64,000 bases of DNA from Darksidea phi (lineage: Eukaryota > Ascomycota > Dothideomycetes > Pleosporales > Lentitheciaceae), in assembly GCA_030770425.1 (NCBI GenBank), contig JASJFT010000049.1, positions 185,603 to 249,602 of the forward strand. The letters run 5' to 3'. Positions 11,375 to 22,835 of the stretch are shown here, in pieces; within the stretch, counting starts at the first letter, position 1, and the number at the start of each line of letters is the position of its first letter. Both the position numbers and the translations under genes were made by a program. The notes below the pieces were generated by a model. It was not told where the DNA came from, ran no database searches, and was given only the letters and a program-made list of their open reading frames with translations.

Positions 11375-13077
11375 CTAATGCTGACGACTCTTGCTTATCG
11401 CACTCCCCGCAAACGTAGCAAAACTACTCAATACCTCCCTCAGCGACTCGGCGACCTTCTTGAACTGCTTATCGGTCATAGCATACGGGGTGTCAGAAGC
11501 AAACAGTGCTTGTTGGTACTTGCTCTTAACACGATACCATACTCCAGCAGCACCTTCTGTTCGATATCTGTTGCAATGTCCGAGATCAGATCCACACCAA
11601 TCATCACACCAGCCCCGCGGACCTGTTGGACCACATGCAAACCTTCCAGCTCCGACTTCAGAATGTTGAGGAACTCCGAGCCGCGCTTAGCACATAGCTC
11701 GATCAGGTTCTCGTTGCCGATGATGTCCAGCGCGCGAAGAGTGACGGCGGAGCAGACTGGGTGCCCGGACCAGGTGTGGTCGTGTTGCCAGACGTCGGAC
11801 ATCATGAGCTTGGTATTGGGATTGTTGAATGCAGTTTTCCAGATGTCGTTGCGGTAGATAACCGCGCCAGCGGGGAGATAGCCCCATGTTAAACCCTTAC
11901 TGATGACCATGATATCCGGACAGACTCCATATAATTCCATGCCGAACCAGTGTCCAGTCTTAGCGAAAGACATGATCTCATCCTCAATTATCAAGACGCT
12001 GCACTTCTTGCAAACCTCTTCTGCAAGCGGGAAGAAATCACGGTGCATGTCGACTGCGCCACCGTCACCTTGGACCGGCTCAAAAATGAAAGCAGCAACA
12101 GTCTCAGCGCCTTCTTTGAGGATGCGTTCCTCCAGTTGTCTCGCTGCTCCAGCATTAGTGTACGAAAGCGTTGGCAAAAAGAATCAACTACTCACCAGCA
12201 GCCTGCCCAACATTCTCACGAGGCTTCATATGGTTCTTATTCATAAAGAGTTCATGTGGCGGATCAATGTTGCTAAACATCCTATGCGAGTTGCTCTCAT
12301 ATACATCCCGATCGTAGCCCTCCATCCACCTCTTCCACCCGTCGTTAGAGAACTCTAGCTTCAGGGATGCGGGAATAAATGTGCTGCTGTGGTTGCAGTT
12401 GCGGAAAGAGATGAGTTTCCTCTTCTTTTATCCTCCGCCGTAGTTGGATCCGAGGAGTCCAGACTTATTCCAGTACCGGAGAGCAAGGTGGTATGCGGCC
12501 TCGATACCTTCACCGCCACCGGCTGTAAGGGTTCACGCGAGAGTCGGTCATCTTCTCCGGGAAAGCTTGCGCTGCGAGGCCTGAAAGGCGCTCGCAGAGT
12601 TTGATGGCATTGTTGTTGGTCGGGTTGCGCTGGTTAGATGAGACTTCCAGCTTCGACATCTTCTTTGCGTGTTAATGTCAACCATGAGAGGACAAAGGGT
12701 GACCTACCTGCTCGAAGGCAACCTGCGCCAGATCCTTGCGACCGTGGCCAAAATGAGCGACAGTAATTCCAGCCATGGCATCAAGGTACTCTTTCCCATT
12801 TATATCCCTCAGGACCGCGCCGTCACCCGACTCGAAAACGACAAGCTGCCTTGGCCCCTTCTGCATGACTGGGTGACCGAAGCCATGCATTTTATTCCTC
12901 ATATGAGGCAGTGTCATTTCCACCTTGTCCAAGGGTCATTTCCTCTCCTTCTTGGAGAGTCATTTTCTCTTGGGAAGACATGGTTGCTGTGAACGAGAAG
13001 AACCGGAGAGACGGCTGGGAAGTAGTCAGTTTTCGAAGCGTCGATATCAAGGGACGTTGGACGCGGACAGGGAACAT
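11375..13077 (-). pseudogene. Broken class-III (PLP) aminotransferase gene
   Basis: From the ATG at 13077 the frame starts with a mitochondrial-type Arg/Ser-rich leader (MFPVRVQRPLISTLRK), then the class-III N-terminus (MHGFGHPVMQKG, EYLDAMAG). After an intron (donor GTAGGT after AFEQ) comes MSKLEVSSNQRN, then TAGGGEGIEAAYHLALRYW and, further on, EPVQGDGGAVD, IIEDEIMSFAKTG and the PLP-lysine motif VISKGLTWG. The C-terminus is AMTDKQFKKVAESLREV. The frame is broken in at least four places: after the leader near 12,910; before TAGGGEGIE near 12,530; an in-frame TAA near 12,435; and a one-base loss in a C-run near 11,485. The remaining splice sites look intact. An omega-amino-acid or GABA-type transaminase ancestor is likely. 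It lies tail-to-head with the alcohol dehydrogenase gene. Confidence 0.8.
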
Positions 13078-13313
13078 GAGAGCAATTGAAATCAATTGTT
13101 AACGCGAACCGACAGCTTATAGATAGTGCAATGTAAGGTTGGCCAATGCAATAAGAGGTATGTCATTCGCCCGTCACTGGACGGCAGACTGCCCTACCAA
13201 TCAGAGCCGAGCACGCACTATTGTGTGAAACGCATGTAACGCATTCAGGAATTCATTAGATCGTCATACCAGCGAAATACTTAGCAGATAGGATATTTCT
13301 GAATGCTAGTTAA

Positions 13314-14988
13314 TTAGAGCTCCTTTAGCTCCGGGGTACCTTCAGCCCGCGGTTCCGAGAAGCGGGTTTCTACGAAGCACTTCACCAAGCCGTCCTGCCG
13401 CTTCTCCTGCAAGTAATATGCTTTGGCAATGTCCTCGATCTTCAGACGGTGGGTCACCATAATTGTTGGGTCGACACCTCCGCTTTCGAGCATTTGGAGG
13501 AGCTCGTCCCAGTCTTTCGTAGGTCAGCATTTCTCTCGTAAGCTCTATTTGGGGATCTTTACATTTCTGCACAGGCGACTGTCCACATCCTACTAGTCTG
13601 ATGCCGCGCTCCATGAGCGCACCGACATTGAAGTGATTCGTGTCTGTATCACAGTGAGCTGAAACGAATGGATCAACTACGATGCGGCAACTTACATCCA
13701 GTGTAATCTCCAATGATTCCGACTCTGCCAAACTTCCTCGTCGAGTAAATGCACTCATTGATCATCTCAGAAGTATCCTGCTCCAGGCCAGATAGCATCT
13801 CAAGCTTGTGCGCCCAAGTCTTCGCATACTCACCGCCGCTGGCTTCGATGCATGCATCAACGCCTCCGGGGACTAGCTCGTGGATCTTAGCAGGGATGGA
13901 CTGCTTCTTCAGCTCTTCATAGTTGATGGCCTCTAACCCCGGAACCTTCCGCTTTGCAAATTCGGTGCGCCAGTTGTTGTCGATGCCGATCACCCGCTTT
14001 GCGCCCTTCTTGAAGGCCCATACACATGCCATAAGACCGATGGGACCAAGCCCCCAAATTGCAACATTGTCGCCTTCGAAGACACCAGTGTCACACACAC
14101 TGTGGTAGGATGTTGGAAGCACATCCGATAAATAGATACCTGCTTGTGGTTAGCATGTTCCTCTAGCAAGCTAGTGCAGATAATTTACCCTTCTCGAAAG
14201 GTATGTTTTCTGGCAGCTTCAACAGATTCTGGTCGCCAAACGGCACCCTCACGTACTCCGCTTGCCCACCTGCATACCCTCCGGTAAAATGCGAATATCC
14301 GAAGATACCACCCATCCTCTCGCCGTACAGCATCCTGTGAACAGTCGACGAGTTCGTCTTCTCGCAAGCGGTAGTAAGCTTCTGCTTGCAGAACCTGCAA
14401 TCACCGCACGAGACGACGAAGCTGTTCACAACACGGTCTCCGACCTTCCTTTCCTTGACTGCAGAGCCAACTTGCTCGACCACGCCGCAGAACTCGTGAC
14501 CGAGAATGTCGCCCTTCTCCGTCTGGACGATCACGCCATGCATGATGTGCACATCGCTTCCGCAGACAGTCGAGCCTGTGACTCTGATAATGACGTCATG
14601 GTCCTCGATGAGTTTGGGCTTGCTGACCTCCTCTGTGCGGCCATGTTAGTTGCGCCGTTATGGAAGAGGTTGGCGGCTGCACATACGAACGCGTACATCA
14701 TTCTTGCCCATCCACACCAGCGCCTTCATCTTCTCGCCCGATACGTCCGCATACTTTCCGCCGTCGCGATCTGGATTCGCAATATCTGTGTGTGTTGCAC
14801 GATCCTTGTTATCATGCCCGAGTACGGCCTCAGCCTGCTTCGCAGCGAAGTTTTCGGCGACCATCTCTTGTTCTTTAGTAGCCCGGAGGAACTTTTGAAT
14901 GCAGAGTATGCACGATTGATAGAGTTAGTGGTGAGCTCGTACGGTGTCGCATTTTGTGCGCTGGGCGTGAACCTGCAATAGACGCCAT
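13314..14988 (-). CDS. Zinc-dependent medium-chain alcohol dehydrogenase
   Basis: Six exons (14988-14973, 14872-14687, 14632-14189, 14139-13696, 13643-13563, 13513-13314) join in frame to 456 residues. The tiny first exon is the least certain; the rest is fixed by family fit. After an N-terminal extension of about 50 residues comes MKALVWMGKNDVRV, then the catalytic-zinc region GSTVCGSDVHIMHG and GHEFCGVVE. The structural-zinc cysteines CGDCRFCKQKLTTAC follow, then the NAD(P)-binding GLGPIGLMA. The tail is intact and ends ELKEL. It oxidises an alcohol or hemiacetal with NAD(P); the four-cysteine loop places it among the glutathione-independent formaldehyde-dehydrogenase-like or threonine/sorbitol-type branches. 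No targeting signal is seen. Next to the broken aminotransferase it may once have formed an amino-alcohol or amino-acid catabolic pair, which is inference. Confidence 0.88.
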
Positions 14989-15589
14989 GGTGATGAGGCT
15001 ATGACGCAGGCCGGCGTGGGCCGATTTTATTGCGAATTACTGGGGCTGTAAGCTTGGCTTTGCTTCGCATTACATGGATCACACCCTTGTGCAAGGCGTT
15101 AAACTTTTGATGTGAATGGAATAGAGGATTCTGAGGTTGAGTGTGTTTGCCACTTAATGAGTATATAATGCCGGCGCCATGGTCGGCGTCAGGAGATTTG
15201 TGAGCACCAGCCACGACCGCGCCCAGATATGTGGGAGATTGAAGGATCTGGAACCGGGCACTGGGAATGGGGGTACCCTGTGGGAGCTAAAACGGGGCCC
15301 ACCCTTGATGCATGTTTGGAGGATGAACTTCTGTATTATTAGGTGATTAAGGTCTACAAGAACAGGAGGTTATGGGATCGCAAATATCGTAGGGCCGGAA
15401 CAAGGAGTTCTTTCCTTCCGGCATCATACCATCTGCCAACCACGTGGCAAAGATACAACCAGATCCACCACGTGTGAAATATCGCAACAACCATGTTCTT
15501 GGCATCTTGCCGATTTCTTGTCGCCAAATACACAGGTCCCCGATGAAGCGTTTGGTCATTAAAGTCTCCGACGAGATACGGACAACACC
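14989..15589. other. Intergenic between two minus-strand genes
   Basis: This is the ADH promoter and the 3' flank of the S41 peptidase gene. No coding feature is recognised. Confidence 0.6.
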
Positions 15590-17933
15590 TCACGGTTGCA
15601 TAAAACCGTCAGCCACCATGTCGCAATCGGTCTCCAAGCCGAAACTCTCCTCGAACGAGTGAAGCGCACCGGCTTGAGACGATTCCACGCGGCCTGGGCC
15701 CAGTTTTGTGGTGACTCCGGCCGATTCTGCTACTTGCGTCTCGCCGTAGCCTCCGCCGCTCACGCACTTGCCGTCGTCGCCCCACTGCGAATCGGCGGCT
15801 GCCTTCCAGATTGCCGTCGCATCGACGGTCATCTCAGGTGTGTAGTAAAGTCGGCAGTCTGCTTTCTCATAGATGAACTGCAATGCGATGCCGGAGGTAT
15901 CGTTTCGACGGACTCCGTCTCGCGTATTGACACCTGGAGTGGATGAGGAGCGGCTGAACACAAAGCTGGAATCGTATTGTCTTAGCAATGAGCTGTTGAG
16001 CTTAGCCTGCAGGTCTTGGGGAGCAAGTCTGATGGCGGTCCTGGCGGCCTCTTGAATGTATGCAAACGCAAAGTTGTTCACGCCTTTAACGCCGCCGATA
16101 GCCTGGATTGGCTCCTTGTTTGCTCGTCCGCCCATGGCAATGGTTTTGACGCCGACCTGTTTGGTCATGAACTCGCTGAAGATTGTGCAGGTAGAAGCAC
16201 AGTAGCCATCAGTGAGAAGGACAATATTCTCCGGTTTGAATTTTGGTGGTCCACTGATATTGGCGAAAGGTCCATAACCAGTGATGTTGATGCCACCAGA
16301 AACATATGGCATATAGACATCCGAGAGGTTCCAACGGTTAAGTGTGGTATACTTTGCTGTAAAATGTTAGCCAGTCATTCGCCAAACGAGACAGACCGTC
16401 ATCGTATAACGTACCTCCATTCACCTCCTGAGGGCCGACCTTTTGCTGCCAGGATTCGAATGGCTTTGCATCGACGGTCATGTCCATACGGTAGTCGAAC
16501 CAAGTACTCTGAATACTCCTGAGAGTAACGTTGACTCCGGTACGAGGACTTCGGGAAGAAATCGCACTGAATGACTGGCCAATAAGATCCGCAGCTTCAT
16601 GATAACGGAAGCGATTGGCGCCATACGGATCCTCATCTGGGAACAGTTGTTTGAACATGTCGTATCCTTGCATGATGGTGCCACCGCCGTTGGCTTGAAG
16701 GTCAATAATCAGCTTGGTCTTTCCGTCAGCAATGGCCCTGGGAAGAAAGTCCCGCGTTGTCTTTTGGAAAGGAGCTTCAGCATTAACGCTGGCGACGAAG
16801 TTAGGCACTTGGAGAACTGCAACATCCTCGTAGCCTGGAGCATTGATATAGAACCCGTTGATGAGGTTGGCGGGGCCCGGGACGACGGGAACGGGATATC
16901 CAGGTGCCGCAGCCGTAGTCGGCGGCGCCGTCCCCTCTGCGACAGAAACAGGTGCTGGTGGGGCTTCGTTCGTGTCAGCGGCGTTGTAGTTGAAAACGTT
17001 CCTTGCCAAGTCCTCCCCGGTGGAGATATTGCGGAAGTTGGCTAACATGATGCGGGCGTAGTTCTCCATGGTGTACTCGGTCCCATTGGCAAATTTCAAG
17101 GTGGTAGTGGGCCCAGGGTAGGCGAAGCGGCCGCGCCCACCGCCAGCGAACATACCCACTCCACTCCCGGAGGAACCGAGGCTGACCTGCGCCAGCTCGT
17201 AGAACATGTTGTTGTACAAAGCATCGCGATCTTGAAGACTGCCGTACAAGCTATAATCCTCAAGGAACGAGGTGGCATCTTCTCCATCAATCTCAACCAC
17301 GGGTGAGGGAGTGTACGAGATGTTTTTGAATTGCATGCCCAGCACATCGTGGAAAGCGAAGATAGCGGGCAGCTGCGTGCCATCCGCGGACACGGATACC
17401 AATGGGACAGGCCGGCCCCAGTTGAAGATGCCGCCAACAGAGTCCGGGACGTAGGAAAGATGGCCGTCGTGAGCCGCGAGGAAAAGAGTGTACAAGATCC
17501 AGCCAAAGTCGTATTCGCTCTTGAACCTGCCGGCATCAATGTCGCTTTCAATTTGCCTCAGCCCACCGAGAATATCGATGGCGGGTTGCACCTTCTCGAC
17601 ATACTCAGCCGGGGGGTTCTTCAGCACATCGAGGGTGCTCTGCCACTCAAGCCAGGCAGGAAGCGCCTTCAGGAGCCTCTTCGCAGACGAGGCGTTGAAG
17701 GGTGCGCTGTTGAGGCAGTCGAAGGCGAGCTCAGCAGGAATTTGGGAGGGTCTGGGAGTTTCGCGGTAGATGGCCTGAGAGACCTTGGCACAGGCGGGTG
17801 CGTCATCCTGGCGAGCCTCGACTGGCTTTCGCGGCCGAAGCTGGGGAAGAGGACGGGGAACTGCAGGCGTGACCGGCGTAGCGCTGGCAAGAGCGACCAA
17901 GCCCGCGAAGGCAAGTAGCGTCTGCAGCCGCAT
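15590..17933 (-). CDS. Secreted S41-family (CPAF-like) serine peptidase
   Basis: Exons 17933-16415 and 16356-15590, separated by a 57-base intron with a CTAAC branch site, give 761 residues. The ATG at 17933 begins a signal peptide (MRLQTLLAFAGLVALASA) followed by a Pro/Arg-rich, KPVEARQ-type propeptide. The N-terminal half (about 50-300) is the CPAF-like helical and PDZ-like part, with a DGHLSYVPDS segment. The C-terminal half is the S41 fold. KLIIDLQANGGG is the beta-strand/oxyanion motif. The nucleophile is very probably Ser561 in LLTDGYCASTCTIFSEF, set between two cysteines. Many N-glycosylation sequons occur (NIS, NGT, NVT, NIT). The probable function is an extracellular peptidase. Fungal substrates are unknown. 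The frame is intact and of typical family length (about 700-800). Confidence 0.88.
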
Positions 17934-20444
17934 GGCGAACAGGAAGCAGGTGCTGGAGGAAGGCTGTACCGACTGAAGGAAAGAAGGAATGAATAAACGA
18001 GTGTGGGCGAACGATCGTAGGGGTAGGGCGAAGAGCCGAGGGCAAATGAACGGAGTCGACCGAAAGGGTCGGTCGAGAACGAAGGAATCGAGTGGGTGAG
18101 GAGGAGACCTTGCTCGACGGAACGCGTGAAGAGGGCAGGCGTGATGTACGTACGTCACGTGTTGGGGTGCTGGGCAAGGACGACCTGGACCCGGCCACTT
18201 GTGGCTACCGAAGCTGCCCAAACGGGAGGCTGCTGTTCCAACAGTAAGACGAACGTCTCTGGGGGTTGCGTGGTATGCCCACCCGGTGCCCGGACAACCT
18301 CCTCTTTAAGGATTAAAGAACAATCGATAAGCGGCGTGAGCGACCGTGAAGACTTGGGGAACCGTGAAGAGTCGGACAGCAGTGACGCAAAGGAAGCACC
18401 AGGGTACAAATAGGAACGTGAATGCACTCACTCCGCCCGGCACCGCTCGGCGGGCGGCGTCGTTTGGGACACGGTGCCGACACCAAGCTCCCGGGGGCCA
18501 GAAGGGGGATGGGGGATGTGCGTTTGTGGATACATGGCCAATCAGTACGGGATCAGGCGAACATGGAGAGATATATCCATGCTGGGGCTAGCCGGGGGCG
18601 AGCCATAGGGCAGCACTCCATGTTTAGACTTTAGATGAAGAGCCGCAGGTGGTGCAACGTTCAACGTGGATCAAGCCGCCACATGCGGCTAATGTGCTCC
18701 AGGGTCTAGCAAGATGCGCCTCCTGGAGCCCGGTAGACGAGGCCGGCGTAGCGTGTCTACAGTTGATTGCATAGGGAAAGGGCGAGGACAAATTCGAGTT
18801 TCAAACGAGCGAACGCTGGTGACGACGTCAGATTGTGGGTTTAACGGGGTGACCAAATTGCGATTAGCGGCTTGGCGCATGTTTCATGAAAAGCTTTGCC
18901 GCAGATCTCTCCTAGTTGCATCACCGCTCAACAAGGCACCGTCACGCAGCCTCCCGAGTTTGAGGCGCCCTGTTGGAACGGCATCACTGATCCTCACTCG
19001 CACGGATCCGACCAAAACCCGCTCTGTCCACCCGCGTCAATCCTCTCCCTCTCATTGATTGCGATCGCTTTTTGCTGCAACCTCCGGGCCCGCAAGCGTG
19101 TTGCTCGCATTTCACGCACAACCGTGTACCTGCCTCTCCGCGGTAGTGCTCGTCCGACCATCAACATATGACGATGCAGATGATGCACGGTGTGAATAAC
19201 GGCGAGTGACAACGTGGGAGTACATAGCGTCCCGTATCGCGAGCATAACATCCTCCTTGCTTCGACGAGGCAACCACGAGAATCGACGGCCGCCAAGACG
19301 AAATCTGTTGACCGTTTCCGTGCCGACTGTACCATCGCAATGGTACCTTCACATCGTTTGCTGCAGCGTTCTTGCAAGCGATCCCGTTGCACGCAGTCGT
19401 GCTACCTAACGTGCGCATGCTGTTTCGACCCCTGAATCTTCTTTGCTTTTGTGTGAGACGAGGTTGGGGTGTTGGCTTCCATCACCCCCTAGTCTACGCC
19501 GCCCGTCTACAATCATGTTCTAAATTAGTTGGAAGGTAAAGTACAACATACCTCATCTCTAACGTGAACACAGTGCTTCTTTGCAAATTCTTCTCCCGGA
19601 CAATCCTCTGCGCCACCAGACATCAAATCATGAGCCACTAGCACGTCGCGAAGCTTGACCTATCGCAAATCCACCAACAGACCACACATCACAGCCTCGC
19701 CGTGCCGTCCTATGCCAGATTACTACAAAAAACCATGGCGTTTCCAACATCCAACCGCGGGGATCCTACGAACATCGGAAACAAGAAAGCAACACTTCCC
19801 GACTTCACAGCGTCTTCCCCTCCGCAGTCTGCACATATCGATTAAACCGGTAGCGCCTCCGAAAAGACATTGTTGGTTGCAAACCGGAAGTGAGTGATAC
19901 CCCTCCGAGCAAAAGCGACATTACTGGAGCGTCAAGAGGACTCAACGGACGAAGGACTGGAAGTGTACCAGCGTTACCATATCAATACCGGCGGTCTGAA
20001 TATGTGAGATTATAAATTCTCATCTCGGCCGCTGAAGATGAATCTCTATACGTGAAATCACTCGGTTGCTGCAAAGATCGACCATTAGCTCTGTGCCTGT
20101 ACGCTTTATTCGTCAACTTTGTACATTCTATTTGAGATTTATCAGGCACAACGAATAAAAAGTATACACTATACATACAATCGCAAGCAGTGACTCCTAC
20201 ACCAACCGGCGTGAAACCGTGACTGTGCAATATGTGCAACTACCCCTTTCTCTTCATCAATGCCGCACACCTATCGCGCTCTGCTATCCCCAAAGCCTAT
20301 ATACAACGAGTGTTGCTAGTACCCCGATTCCCACCCTAAATCTTACGCGCGCAACAGCTCAATATGCTCAAGAAGAGCCGACGCATCTGCTTGCACTGTG
20401 TCATTATGCTGATGTTGGTTGTGCTGGATAGCTCGGTACTACAG
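17934..20444. other. Large intergenic region
   Basis: The first few hundred bases are the S41 peptidase promoter. Beyond that only short, overlapping frames occur on both strands (for example 18714-19058, 18994-19392, 19655-19897). None has a domain, splice-compatible partner or secretion signal. The last 200 bases are the 3' flank of the VTC gene. Confidence 0.55.
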
Positions 20445-22835
20445 TCAAAAGTCAACGCGTTTCATCACAACTCTGTACTCCGGTGCATGGCATACCTTGA
20501 ACGCAAAATTCAAGCACAACGCAATCGCCAACCCTAGGCAAACAACCAACGGTCCCACAATATTATCGAAATCTTTCCCACTCCTCTCACGAATTAATTT
20601 ATTCCGCCACATGTACATGGCATATCCCCAGGCGAGGGTGAAAATAGCAACTGCCGTATACACAACGGCTAATATCCTCGCCACATTGTTACTCTCGCCA
20701 GCAGCATTATACAGGCCGAGTGATAGCGAGGCAAGCAAGACACTAACGTGCTGCCATTTGATAAAAGTACGCTGGTTGGCGAGCCATACTTTTGCCTCGA
20801 CGCGTACGGGGCCCTGATCTTTGATCCAGACGCCTGGGTCGCGAATGCCCGGAGGCAGTTGAACTTTGCGTTCTTCGTGACGGCGGGCATACTTGGAGGT
20901 GCTAAAGGACGAGAAGAGGGTGCCGAGGCCAGTGGAGCGGGAGAAGGACGAGTCGGTAATGAGAGGGGCTTGCTCGTTGTCTTCGTCGTCGGACTCGATT
21001 TCTTCGTTGGTCTTACCATTCCCATGCCCGGCTTCATCGATATCGACAAGGGGCGAGGGCTTCGCACGTTCGCTTGCTCTACGGGCGGACAGTGATTTTG
21101 AGGGAGAGCCGGCGGGCGAAAGCATTGAGGGTCGGCGGTAGCTTGGGCTTGCGTGCGTGCCGAAAAGGCTACCGACTGCGAATTCGTTCTCAGCCGCTTG
21201 CTGCTTGCGCTTCTGCTCTTCTTCATAGGCTTGTTCGGGTTCTTGCTTGATATCTGTCTCTACCTCGCTCATCCAGAAGGGAAACGTGTTGACTTGGTCT
21301 TCGAAGAGCTTTGCCACGCCTTGTACGAACTTTGAGAAGCGAGGTGCTTCTTTGACAAGATGCGAGTTGACAAGGTCCTCGATCCACTCGTACTTCTTCA
21401 TGCCCTTGACTTTGATCTCCATTAGAGCGTGTGGGAAGTCATACAGCTCGCCTTTCCGTAAGCCTTTGAAGGGATACTCCATTTGACGATCATCGATGTC
21501 CCGCCTGTGCCAATCGTCCGGATCGCGGCAGGGCCTGTCCATATCCAGAGCATCCTCTCTTATCAGAGCAAGGTTTGTATCGAGTGAGACCCGCACGCGA
21601 TTGTCTCCAGGAATCTGGAACGCGGTGCGAGTATAGTTAGCTCGAAGAACCGGCTGCAGATCCCTCTCCTTGATCAATTTTTGGATGTCATCAACCGCTT
21701 TCTTAAAATCCTCGACTTCGGCCTCATTCTGCTTCCCACGGGTCTCCATCTTCTCAATGGTCTTCTCCATATGGTATGTACCCTCAATGAACGGCTGGAT
21801 GTACTTGTCCTTGATGCTAAAGCGCTGCTCCTCGCTCGCATCTCCGTCCTCGATGACTTTCTTCTCGAAGAAGATGTTCGGCTTCTCTGCCAGTTGTCCA
21901 TACCACCGAAGTCGAAGCGAAGCGGCATCGGGTACATGGTTGACCTTGTCCGTGTAAAGAGAGAAGTCGGGGTTGTCAAAGTAGATCGAGGTGATCGTAG
22001 GATCGCGTTGGGAGCCTTCGGCAATTTTAGACGTCTGAGGGTTGTATACGAGGACGGGCAAGCGGCGGAGGATAATGGTCTTAACTTCGAGGAGGTTGTC
22101 CTTGTGGACCCAGACTACGCTGCGTTAGCTAATAAATTCCACAGATGCAAGACAGTCCATACATTTGTATGATGTGAACCCTTCGCCGCCAGTTGAGCTT
22201 TCGGCAAAAGAGAGCGCTTCCTTGGGCTTTCCCTCCAAGTTTTGGCGTACGAAGGAGTACATGGCCGAGAGGCGGTAGAGCAGCGGTGACTGGTCCTCGG
22301 TGTGAATAGGCTTCTCGGTGAGGCGGGCGTTGATGAAAGGCCGCAGCCGGTACGAGCGACCGCGCAGCTTGTCGTGCTTCTTAGTAGCCTTGATGATAGC
22401 TGTGTAGTTGATCCTGCCGTATCTCTCCAGCTCCTTGACTTCTTTCGTGATGCCGTCTAGCTCAGAGAGCACTTCTCTCAGAAGTTGCTCCCTCTCCTCC
22501 GGCTTCAGCTCCGGCTTGGTGACGTTCTTGTCGCCAGGTGGAGACTCTCCACCATCACTGGAGTCCTCCGACTGGAGACCGACAGCCAATGGCTCAAGCT
22601 TCTTTTCGCATGCTGTTGTCCGCTCGCGAAGCTTCCGTGCCTGGTCTTGCTTAAAGTTGTAGACCTTGTCCAATTGAACGTTGGCGAGCTCTTCGGTGAA
22701 CTTTGTTACATCTTCCGGGGTCCACGGCTTGTCGTCGTCATCCTCCCGGAGAAGGCTTTTAAGCTTATCGTAATCGACATACTGGTCCTCCCAGGGAGGG
22801 TAGATGCTCTTCCTGAGCGTCGTGCCGAACTTCAT
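20445..22835 (-). CDS. SPX-VTC vacuolar transporter chaperone subunit
   Basis: Exons 22835-22163 and 22114-20445 (intron 48 bases, GTATGG..GCGTAG) give 780 residues. Residues 1 to about 165 are an SPX domain (MKFGTTLRKSIYPPWEDQYV at the start, lysine-rich KATKKHDKLRG helix later) that senses inositol pyrophosphates. The VTC core follows from FWVHKDNLLEVKT. It has SLRLRWYG (two substrate-binding Arg), FFEKKVIED (Lys), DTNLALIRED and EIKVKG (Glu), the tunnel residues of the polyphosphate polymerase. After a low-complexity Ser/Glu linker come three membrane helices of DUF202 type near the C-terminus. The complex makes polyphosphate from ATP and moves it into the vacuole. The YPPW N-terminus resembles yeast Vtc2/Vtc3, yet the core keeps polymerase-like residues; I do not assign which subunit it is. 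Confidence 0.92.

Noticed and set aside
16338..18221. Longer N-terminus for the S41 peptidase starting before 17933
   Set aside because: The upstream residues are Pro/Arg/Ser-rich junk from a non-ATG start, whereas 17933 begins a perfect signal peptide.
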